From a virus, in IMG/VR virus record IMGVR_UViG_3300035188_000037, positions 1 through 32,060 of that record: DNA of 32,060 bases. One strand, written 5' to 3'. The notes below the pieces were generated by a model. That model was not told the DNA's origin, made no database searches, and worked only from the letters and a program-made list of their open reading frames with translations. Position numbers and translations under genes: made by a program. Of this stretch, positions 21,231 to 27,898 are shown one piece after another. Positions within the stretch are counted from its first letter, which is position 1. Every line of letters starts with the position of its first letter.

Positions 21231-22165
21231 TTAGACCCTTTGTGCTTGCCTTCCACAAGCAGAACTCTGGAGTCTCTCACCACAGGACATTTGCACCCTT
21301 GATATGCCACAAGGATGCCGATGTCTTTTTCATTGAGAAGATAACGGATATTGACCCTGAGATATGGCCGAAGGTCACTCACATTTTTACCTCAAGGATA
21401 TTTCCTGTTGAGCCGTTTGATGACTTTGTAAAGCTCTGCCGCAAGGAAGGCATCAAGCTAATCGTTGATAACGATGATTGGTGGGTGCTGCCTCCTACCC
21501 ATCCTTTGCTTGGGGTATATTCAGCTCAAATGAAGATGAAGATTATTCGCTCTATGAAAGCAGCGGATGAGGTATGGGTAACCAACAAGCACCTTGCCTC
21601 AAAGGTCAAGAAGTACAATAGCAACATCCGAATCATACCAAACGCCATCAGCGTACCCACGTGGCAAGTAGAGAGAGAGCAAAGCGAAGAAATACGCTTC
21701 GGGTATATCGGAGGCAACCACCACGCATTAGACGTAAGGGAGTCTACAATCAACCTTGAGGGCTATCAAAGCTATGTTGCTGACGTAGATGGGTACCCTG
21801 AAATAATGAGGGCAAGCTACAAGCTGCCCACGATGCCACCAACACACTATCACAAGCTCTATGAGTTCTTTGATGTAAGCCTCGTACCGCTTACGACATC
21901 GGAGTTTGCCAAGTGCAAGTCGCACCTAAAGATGTTGGAGGCGGGCTTTAGCAAGTGCGCTCTGATAGTGAGCAACACACAACCCTATTCACCTTATATC
22001 ACCAAAGAGAACTGCATTGCCATCAAGCACCCAAGCGAATGGTCAGGAGCAATCAAGAGGCTAAGTGAAAACCCCAACCAAGTGGCTGACCTAACGGAAT
22101 CGTTATATGAGTTTGTGCAGGACTTCACGATGGAAAAAATAAACGAACTGCGATGCTTTACATAG
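21227..22165 (+). CDS. GT-B type glycosyltransferase
   Basis: This 312-residue protein has a Rossmann-like second half: IRFGYIGGNHHALDV, then KLYEFFDVSLVPLTTSEFAKCKSHLKMLEAGFSKCALIVS. The latter matches the donor-binding helix region (spaced Glu residues) of GT4-like enzymes. The N-terminal half contains IKLIVDNDDWW and DEVWVTNKHLASKVKKYNSNIRIIPNAI, also typical of this fold. It transfers a sugar from a nucleotide donor. It is coupled (ATGA, 13-base overlap) to the genes on either side and forms a cassette with a second transferase and a methyltransferase. The acceptor is unknown. Confidence 0.72.
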   Translation: MIRPFVLAFHKQNSGVSHHRTFAPLICHKDADVFFIEKITDIDPEIWPKVTHIFTSRIFPVEPFDDFVKLCRKEGIKLIVDNDDWWVLPPTHPLLGVYSAQMKMKIIRSMKAADEVWVTNKHLASKVKKYNSNIRIIPNAISVPTWQVEREQSEEIRFGYIGGNHHALDVRESTINLEGYQSYVADVDGYPEIMRASYKLPTMPPTHYHKLYEFFDVSLVPLTTSEFAKCKSHLKMLEAGFSKCALIVSNTQPYSPYITKENCIAIKHPSEWSGAIKRLSENPNQVADLTESLYEFVQDFTMEKINELRCFT

Positions 22166-22680
22166 TCACGCCCTGCTCACGCCCTCATAACCTTGTAAGG
22201 CTAAAACAACATATACCTGCCTATGCAACGTGGGTGGTGATGATGGATGCCTCTACCAACTACAAGGGAGCAACAAGCGCATCAGTCACACACTACTCCA
22301 CACGCACTGGGGATATGGGTAACCCACTACGCAATGAGTTCCTTGAATTGTATGCTGATTCCTTTACCAAAGAAGATTGGGTGTACTATCTGGATGATGA
22401 CAACATCCTGCATCCAAAATTCCTTGAGGAGTGGAACAACCTAAACGGCCTTGACTGCTCAATCGTAACGTGGGGGCAGATAGGTAGGCTACGCCCTACC
22501 GACCAACCAAGAGTCGGCAACATAGATACCGCCTGCTATATGTTCAAGCCATACGACCTGCCCAACCTACGCTTTGAAATGACGTATGAGGCCGATGGTA
22601 TCTTTGCAAGTGAAGCCGCAAGGCTCGGCACACTTATATGCGTAGAGCAGTACCTTTGTTATTACAACGCGCTAAAATGA
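22153..22680 (+). CDS. GT-A type glycosyltransferase, GT43-like
   Basis: This 175-residue protein starts IVTPCSRPHNLVRLKQHI, has WVVMMDAST, then PLRNEFLELY and WVYYLDDDNILHPKFLEEW. The acidic DDD (81-83) is the metal- and nucleotide-sugar-binding DxD motif of GT-A enzymes. The TP-S-RP start, W-VV-D strand and DDDN segment together resemble the glucuronyltransferase family GT43, known mostly from eukaryotes and some bacteria. The length is close to a minimal GT-A core. It ends with ATGA overlap to the methyltransferase gene. The family call is by pattern memory and should be tested. Confidence 0.68.
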   Translation: MLYIVTPCSRPHNLVRLKQHIPAYATWVVMMDASTNYKGATSASVTHYSTRTGDMGNPLRNEFLELYADSFTKEDWVYYLDDDNILHPKFLEEWNNLNGLDCSIVTWGQIGRLRPTDQPRVGNIDTACYMFKPYDLPNLRFEMTYEADGIFASEAARLGTLICVEQYLCYYNALK

Positions 22681-23204
22681 AAACGAGCAAACAAATAGAC
22701 GGGTGGTTCAACCACCAAGCAGCATACGACTACCTCCTTGCCAATATGCCAGAAGACGGCACATTCGTAGAACTGGGTGCTTGGCTCGGTAAGTCATCAG
22801 CCTACCTATGCGACAAAGCAACATCCCAAGAAATCACAATCGTTGACACTTGGAAGGGTTCGCCAAACGAACTGACGACCACACATAAACTTGCAACGGA
22901 ACAGAATATCTACAATCTCTTTGTGGAGAATATGGGAGACCGCAAGTACAAGGCCATCAAAGCAACATCCAAAGCAGCATCAAAGAAGTTTGCCAACGAA
23001 TCATTAGACGTGGTATTCATAGACCTCACCCACACCTATGAGGCGGTAAAGGAAGACATCAAGCTATGGCTACCCAAAGTAAAGAAGGGAGGCTTCATCG
23101 CAGGAGATGACTACCACGAGAATTGGAAGGGAGTAATCCAAGCCGTAGATGAACTGCTGCCCCGTGCTTGGTTCATTGATGACTGTTGGATTTACCAAAG
23201 GTGA
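22677..23204 (+). CDS. SAM-dependent methyltransferase (Methyltransf_24-like)
   Basis: This 175-residue class I methyltransferase has motif I FVELGAWLGKSSAYL (30-44), an acidic strand end IVDTWKG (55-61), and VVFIDLTHTYEAVKEDIKLWLPKVKKGGFIAGDDY, the signature of Methyltransf_24 enzymes. Many of these methylate sugars or act in surface polysaccharide synthesis. With two glycosyltransferases just upstream it probably caps or modifies a glycan. DNA-base methylation is less likely since no DPPY-type motif is present. I preferred the ATG at 22677 over an in-frame upstream start because of the ATGA overlap. Confidence 0.75.
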   Translation: MKTSKQIDGWFNHQAAYDYLLANMPEDGTFVELGAWLGKSSAYLCDKATSQEITIVDTWKGSPNELTTTHKLATEQNIYNLFVENMGDRKYKAIKATSKAASKKFANESLDVVFIDLTHTYEAVKEDIKLWLPKVKKGGFIAGDDYHENWKGVIQAVDELLPRAWFIDDCWIYQR

Positions 23205-23461
23205 AGAACCACACAAAGGTCTACCTAAAAGGGATGGGCTACTCCACAACTGACTTCATCCCCTGCGAGGTGTGTCAAGGCCAAGCCGTAGACATCCACC
23301 ACATAGAATCTCGTGGAATGGGTGGAAGCAAAATTGCTGATACCATAGAAAACCTGATGGCACTATGCCGTAATTGTCACGTTGCTTATGGTGATATTAA
23401 AGAATGGAAGGAGCGACTTCAAGCAACACACAATCACCACCTCGCAAAAAGGGTTATTTAG
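23201..23461 (+). CDS. HNH endonuclease
   Basis: From GTG 23201 (GTGA overlap with the methyltransferase stop) this gives 86 residues. Zinc-binding pairs are Cys22/Cys25 (CEVC) and Cys56/Cys59 (CRNC). The HNH core is VDIHHIESRG with His33/His34, Asn51 in ENLMALC, and His60. Placed directly before the terminase subunits, it resembles HK97 gp74-type HNH proteins, which are needed with terminase for DNA packaging. A homing function is less likely in this conserved place. Confidence 0.8.
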   Translation: MKNHTKVYLKGMGYSTTDFIPCEVCQGQAVDIHHIESRGMGGSKIADTIENLMALCRNCHVAYGDIKEWKERLQATHNHHLAKRVI

Positions 23462-23492
23462 ATACAACCGAAAATAACGGAATTGAACGGAT

Positions 23493-23792
23493 ATGAAAGA
23501 TGACAAAGGCAGGTTCATAGCAGGCAACACAGGAAGACCCGCAGGAACACCAAACAAGACCACCAATAAAATACGAGAGGCATTCCAAACCCTCATTGAA
23601 GCCAACCTTGAGAATATGACCCTATGGCTCACCCAAGTTGCTGCTGATGACCCGAAGGGCGCACTTGACCTGTTGAACAAGATGGCAGAGTACACGACTC
23701 CCAAACTCGCAAGGGTGGAGAACTCACACGAGGTATCGGATGAGCTAACGAAAATCAAGGTAGAGATTGTCCGAGCTAAACATCAAGAGTAG
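23493..23792 (+). CDS. Terminase small subunit-like protein
   Basis: This 99-residue protein starts KDDKGRFIAGNTGRPAGTPNKTTNKIREAF, a basic DNA-binding segment common in phage TerS-like proteins. Helical blocks and a charged C-terminus follow. The large terminase gene starts inside its last 26 bases, as usual for terminase pairs. It would recognise phage DNA and load the packaging motor. Assignment rests on position and the GRFxxGNTGRP pattern. Confidence 0.7.
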   Translation: MKDDKGRFIAGNTGRPAGTPNKTTNKIREAFQTLIEANLENMTLWLTQVAADDPKGALDLLNKMAEYTTPKLARVENSHEVSDELTKIKVEIVRAKHQE

Positions 23793-24927
23793 CGAACTCT
23801 TTGAAAAGAACTACACCGCCCCAACTCGGATAGTAGTCAATCAAGGCGGTAGCCGTTCGGGTAAGACCTACTCCATTTTGCAGATGCTCATCGTGATGGC
23901 GATGGAGGATAGAGGCAAGGTGTATTCTATTGTGCGCAAGTCTCTGCCGTCTCTAAAGATGACGGCCTATCGTGACTTCTTTGAAATACTAAATGCCAAC
24001 GGTCTCTATGATGAGGCAAGGCATAACAAGAGCGACTACACCTACGAACTGAATGGGAACCTCTTTGAGTTCATCAGCCTTGACCAACCGCAGAAGAAAC
24101 GGGGGGCGAGACGTGACTACCTATTTTGCAACGAGGCAAACGAGTTAACGTGGGAGGATTTCTTTCAGCTCTTGATTCGTACCACAGGCAAGATATGGGT
24201 TGACTACAACCCTTCTGATGCGTTCCATTGGATATACGACAAGCTGCTGACAAGGGATGATGTCACCTACATCCAGTCCACATACCTTGACAATCCGTTC
24301 TTGGATGCCTCAATCGTGGAGGAGATAGAGAGGCTGCAACATACGGACAATGACTACTGGAGAATCTACGGACTTGGAGAACGTGGGATGAGCAGAGCCA
24401 CCATCTTCCAATACGGGCAGGCAGAGATTCCAAGCGATGCCACGCTCTTATGTCACGGGATGGACTTTGGGTACACCAATGACCCTACCGCACTTGTGGC
24501 GGTTTACAAGTCGGGGGACAATCTTTATGTAGATGAGCTTATCTACCGCACAGGGATGACCAACCCCGACATCAGCAACGTGCTTGCCTCACTTGGGCTT
24601 GACCGAAGGGCAGAGATATATGCTGACTCTGCTGAACCCAAATCTATTGAGGAGCTGCATCGTATGGGATGGAACGTGAAACCCACGCAGAAGGGCGCAG
24701 ATAGCGTCATAGTGGGCATTGATGTGCTAAAGCGGCACAAGCTATTTGTTACACCACGAAGCAGCAACCTAATCAAGGAACTTCAGAACTACAAGTGGGT
24801 AGAGGATAAGAACGGCAACCTGCTCAACAAACCCATAGATGCATTCAACCACGCCATAGATGCGCTTCGCTATGCAACCTACAACAAACTAAGCAGACCT
24901 AACTTTGGCAGGTATGCCATACGCTAA
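23767..24927 (+). CDS. terL: Terminase large subunit
   Basis: This 386-residue packaging motor has Walker A GGSRSGKT (27-34), Walker B-like YLFCNEANE (118-126) and a coupling segment TYIQSTYLDNPF (167-178). The nuclease domain Asp residues lie in HGMDFGYTNDPTALV (Asp233), YADSAEP (Asp287) and NHAIDALRYA (Asp365). It pumps and cuts DNA during head filling. A TTG start within the small subunit gene is used because the first ATG lies inside the ATPase core. The layout is that of PBSX/XtmB-type terminases. The cutting mode (pac or cos) cannot be read from the sequence. Confidence 0.93.
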   Translation: MSELNIKSSELFEKNYTAPTRIVVNQGGSRSGKTYSILQMLIVMAMEDRGKVYSIVRKSLPSLKMTAYRDFFEILNANGLYDEARHNKSDYTYELNGNLFEFISLDQPQKKRGARRDYLFCNEANELTWEDFFQLLIRTTGKIWVDYNPSDAFHWIYDKLLTRDDVTYIQSTYLDNPFLDASIVEEIERLQHTDNDYWRIYGLGERGMSRATIFQYGQAEIPSDATLLCHGMDFGYTNDPTALVAVYKSGDNLYVDELIYRTGMTNPDISNVLASLGLDRRAEIYADSAEPKSIEELHRMGWNVKPTQKGADSVIVGIDVLKRHKLFVTPRSSNLIKELQNYKWVEDKNGNLLNKPIDAFNHAIDALRYATYNKLSRPNFGRYAIR

Positions 24928-24948
24928 AACTAAAAGGTTATTTTAATA

Positions 24949-25662
24949 ATGGAACTAAAGGTAATTGTACCCACCTCCCTGTCGGAGATAACGCTTGACC
25001 AATACCAACGCTTTGCGAGGCTTGAGGGCGATGAGGAGTTCTTGACACACAAGATGCTTGAGATATTCTGCGGAGTGCCTCTTGCCAATCTTCCGAACGT
25101 ACGCATCAAAGATGTGAGCCATATCAGCAAGCACATTAGTGCGATGATAAACGAGAAGCCAAGCCTCACGCCAACCTTCACGATGGGGGACACCAAGTAC
25201 GGGTTTATCCCAGAGCTTGACAATATCACCTACGGTGAGTTCGTTGACCTTGACGGATACCTGCAAGACGTGCAAGACCTGCACAAAGCGATGGCGGTAT
25301 TGTATCGCCCTATCACAAGCGAGGTCAAGCATCGGTACCTGATAGAGCCATACGAGGGAGCAGGCAAGTACTCGGAGCAGATGAAGCAAGCCCCGATGAA
25401 TGTTGCGATGGGCGCAACGCTTTTTTTTTGGCATTTAGGGAACGAGTTACTGCAAGCTATGCTGACCTCTTTGGAGGCGAAGAGTCAAACGAATACTCCA
25501 AGCAAGGACAATTCGCCAAGCAGTGGGGATGGTATGCAACAATCTATCAACTCGCTAAGGGAGACATTAGGCAGTTTGAGTCAATTACACAACTTCCCAT
25601 CCACCAATGCCTACACTTCCTCACCTTTGAAAAGCAAAAGCAAGAGGTTGAAAACGACCTAA
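24949..25662 (+). CDS. Tail assembly chaperone, frame 0 product
   Basis: This 237-residue protein has an N-terminal domain of about 155 residues with DQYQRFARLEGDEEF, LVPELDNITYGEFVDLDGYL-like strands and AVLYRPI, as in tail assembly chaperones of Bacteroidota siphoviruses. At residue 158 the message contains nine T, where a -1 shift would switch to the frame ending at 25682. The frame 0 C-terminus (FFWHLGNELLQAML, then GMQQSINSLRETLGSL) also looks like genuine protein. Two products with a common N-terminus parallel lambda G and GT, which load tail tube on the tape measure. A promoter-like TAAAAGGTTATTT lies just upstream. Confidence 0.75.
   Translation: MELKVIVPTSLSEITLDQYQRFARLEGDEEFLTHKMLEIFCGVPLANLPNVRIKDVSHISKHISAMINEKPSLTPTFTMGDTKYGFIPELDNITYGEFVDLDGYLQDVQDLHKAMAVLYRPITSEVKHRYLIEPYEGAGKYSEQMKQAPMNVAMGATLFFWHLGNELLQAMLTSLEAKSQTNTPSKDNSPSSGDGMQQSINSLRETLGSLSQLHNFPSTNAYTSSPLKSKSKRLKTT
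25421..25429 (+). other. Slippery sequence T9 for -1 frameshifting
   Basis: In frame 0 the codons read CTT TTT TTT TGG, so T TTT TTT fits the X-XXY-YYZ rule for tandem -1 slippage. Slipping back one base at 25428 continues with TTG GCA TTT AGG into the overlapping frame. A sequencing error in a nine-base homopolymer is the alternative. Confidence 0.65.
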
Positions 25663-25682
25663 TAAAAAAGTCAATAAAATGA
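25428..25682 (+). CDS. Tail assembly chaperone, frameshift extension
   Basis: This 84-residue frame has no credible start of its own and is entered by -1 slippage at 25421-25429. It gives a fusion of 244 residues with the upstream domain. Its sequence (ASYADLFGG, QWGWYATIYQLAKGDIRQFESITQLPIHQCLHFLTFEKQKQEVE) is a strongly conserved tail chaperone module with WGWY and LTFEK. In this phage type it likely recruits tail tube subunits. It ends four bases into the next gene start region. Confidence 0.72.
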   Translation: MAFRERVTASYADLFGGEESNEYSKQGQFAKQWGWYATIYQLAKGDIRQFESITQLPIHQCLHFLTFEKQKQEVENDLIKKSIK

Positions 25683-26146
25683 GACAGTTCTACGACATCA
25701 CCACCAAGCTGAAAGATACCCTTGAAGCCAATAGCCAAGTCAACGTGGTAACGACAGGGGATATTTTTGACATCGACCTAAACAAGCAGACCATCTTCCC
25801 TTTGAGTCACATCATCATCAACCAAGCAACATTCGAAGGACAGATAGTACGGATGAATGTAAGCATCGTTTGTATGGACTTGGTGGATGAGACCAAAGAG
25901 AACCCACGCTTGCAGGCAGAGCCGTTCTACGGCACGAGCAACGAGCAGAATATCTTGAACACGCAGCTCGCAGTCATCAATGATGTGGTGACAGAACTGC
26001 GCAGGGGTACTCTGTACACCGACCTTTACCAGTTGGATGGCACCGCATCTTGCGTTCCCTTTAGCGAGAGGTTTGAGAACCTGCTTGCAGGGTGGACTGC
26101 CACGTTTGATGTGCTGCTTGCAAACACCGAGATAAGCATCTGCTAA
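25679..26146 (+). CDS. Tail completion or minor tail protein
   Basis: This 155-residue, beta-rich protein carries VNVVTTGDIFDIDLNKQTIFPLSHIIINQATFEGQIVRMNVSIVCMDLVDE and AGWTATFDVLLANTEIS. Similar proteins follow tail assembly chaperones in Bacteroidota phages. They fit the tail terminator role by size and strand pattern. The ATG overlaps the end of the frameshifted chaperone. The two-base gap to the next gene suggests coupling. Confidence 0.6.
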   Translation: MRQFYDITTKLKDTLEANSQVNVVTTGDIFDIDLNKQTIFPLSHIIINQATFEGQIVRMNVSIVCMDLVDETKENPRLQAEPFYGTSNEQNILNTQLAVINDVVTELRRGTLYTDLYQLDGTASCVPFSERFENLLAGWTATFDVLLANTEISIC

Positions 26147-26147
26147 A

Positions 26148-26666
26148 ATGGCACGGGAGGACTTGATTGCTGCGGTACTTATTAAGTTTGGCAAATATGT
26201 CATTCAACAGGCGAGGAGTAATCTCACCAAAGGCAAGCACAACTTCAACAAGACCCTTTACAATTCACTTCGGTATAGCGTGTACTACTCAAATGATAAG
26301 TTCTCAATGAGTTTCTTTATGGAGGACTATGGTGAGTTCCAAGACAAAGGAGTAAAGGGCGCAGGAGGCACAAGAAAGACTACAAGCGCATTTAAGAGAA
26401 CAAACAACAAGGGCAAGATTTGGAAGCAGAAGGCACCGAATAGTCCATTTTCCTACAAGGACAAGAAGCCGCCAGTATCTGCATTCAAGGCTTGGGCAGA
26501 AAGCAAGGGGTTAAATCCTTTTGCGGTCCGTGAGTCCGTATTTCGGCAGGGTATTAAACCAACGAATTTCTTTACAACACCATTCAAACTTGGCTTTGCA
26601 AAATTACCGCCCGAATTAGTAGAGGCATTCAAACTAACAGAAGAAGACTTTAGAACCACCAAATGA
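26148..26666 (+). CDS. HK97 gp10-like tail completion protein
   Basis: This 172-residue basic protein has a helix (LIKFGKYVIQQARSNL), KTLYNSLRYSVYY, and FFMEDYGEFQDKGVKGAGG. The YGEFQDKGV segment is the common strand-turn of HK97 gp10-type head-tail joining proteins. The long basic middle and PFSYKDKKPPVSAFKAWA segment fit. It overlaps the next gene by four bases. Confidence 0.65.
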   Translation: MAREDLIAAVLIKFGKYVIQQARSNLTKGKHNFNKTLYNSLRYSVYYSNDKFSMSFFMEDYGEFQDKGVKGAGGTRKTTSAFKRTNNKGKIWKQKAPNSPFSYKDKKPPVSAFKAWAESKGLNPFAVRESVFRQGIKPTNFFTTPFKLGFAKLPPELVEAFKLTEEDFRTTK

Positions 26667-27898
26667 GTACACCTACTTTATCACGCCCTGCAAGCTTATC
26701 AATGGCTCGTAGCCCTTTGTTTATCACGGGCAAGAATAACGCTTTGACAAACGATTCGCTTGATGCGATGTCATTGCAGCTAAAGATTTACTACGGAGCA
26801 AAGACATTACCCGCAGGAACGGCAAACTATACTCTAAATAAGACGTACTCTATCAACGAGGTAATCAACTACGAAATCAGCGACCTTGTGCGCTCGGAGT
26901 TCTACCACGACTTTATCGTATGGAATGACATAGGATTCACGCAGAGTCCTCCTGCGGAGGTATTGTGGGTTGCGCCTCTTGGTGATTGGACATACTCTAA
27001 CAATGGAACTGCCCCTGAAACTGCGGTATGGTCAAACTCCAACGCTCAAGCCTTTATCGCAACCGATGGGTGGGCAACCCGTGATAACATCGCCCCTGTT
27101 GCGGTATCGCAGTTGGTGCTTGCAACGGATAGAGATAGGCAGGTGCTTGTCGGCAACTACGAATCCCTTGCGTTAAATAATAGCGTAGCTAATGCTTTGG
27201 GTGCAATCCGCATCACTTGGCAGGGTGGAGCCACCGCGTTACTGACAAACACAGGGGGGGGCAGCACAACGCCACCCAACCCATCAAGCAACAACTCGCA
27301 AGACCTTGTAATCTATGCAGGCGTAGGTGCTGCTAACCTTGAGAACAATGGTAACCTACCTGCGGAAGTAAAGCCAAGCGCACAGACCAATGGTGGCGTA
27401 GGGCAGTACTACGATGTAATTCTCTTGGATAACGAGGACTCTCCAAACGAGATAGGGCGAGTTCGCTACTATGTAATCTGCGAACCCAAGTACGACCCTG
27501 TGCAGGTGGCCTTTATCAACCGCTTTGGCGTTGCTGACTTCATCACGTTCTTCAAGCGCAGCGATGAGCGTGGGAACTTCACGCAGGACTCCTACCAAAA
27601 GAGCATCTACAACGATGGCTTCACCACCCCTTCATTGGAGATAGGCAAGTACCAATCCTTCAACGTCAACTCTCGCAACACCCTAACTCTAAACACAGGG
27701 TTCGTTGACCAAGACTACGATGAAACCATTGAGGACATTCTGATGAGCGAGTATGTTGCGGTCTATACCAATAGTAACTGGGTGAGTGCAGTTCCGAATC
27801 GTGGAAGCATAGAGTATCAAAAGAGCGTGAACACAAAGCTTATCAATTACACGATGTCCTTTGACTTCGGATTTGATGAGCGCAGCTTGGTACGATGA
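26663..27898 (+). CDS. Large tail protein
   Basis: This 411-residue, beta-rich protein starts with a Ser/Pro-rich segment followed by ARSPLFITGKNNALTNDSLDAMSLQLKIYYGAKTL. It has a low-complexity linker (residues about 196-212, TGGGSTTPPNPSSNN) including an eight-G run at 27254-27261. The frame is intact across this run. The second half contains DFITFFKRSDERGNFTQDSYQKS, typical of distal tail proteins of Bacteroidota phages. It overlaps the next gene by four bases. No enzymatic motif seen. Tail structural role inferred from position. Confidence 0.65.
   Translation: MSTPTLSRPASLSMARSPLFITGKNNALTNDSLDAMSLQLKIYYGAKTLPAGTANYTLNKTYSINEVINYEISDLVRSEFYHDFIVWNDIGFTQSPPAEVLWVAPLGDWTYSNNGTAPETAVWSNSNAQAFIATDGWATRDNIAPVAVSQLVLATDRDRQVLVGNYESLALNNSVANALGAIRITWQGGATALLTNTGGGSTTPPNPSSNNSQDLVIYAGVGAANLENNGNLPAEVKPSAQTNGGVGQYYDVILLDNEDSPNEIGRVRYYVICEPKYDPVQVAFINRFGVADFITFFKRSDERGNFTQDSYQKSIYNDGFTTPSLEIGKYQSFNVNSRNTLTLNTGFVDQDYDETIEDILMSEYVAVYTNSNWVSAVPNRGSIEYQKSVNTKLINYTMSFDFGFDERSLVR

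Noticed and set aside
24955-25434. A 159-codon open frame on the - strand
   Set aside because: It lies wholly inside the tail chaperone gene, is antisense to a conserved frame and has no domain features. Every other convincing gene is on the + strand.
27254-27261. Run of eight G as a possible frameshift site
   Set aside because: The reading frame stays open and protein-like across it (TGGGSTT linker) and no plausible alternative frame follows.
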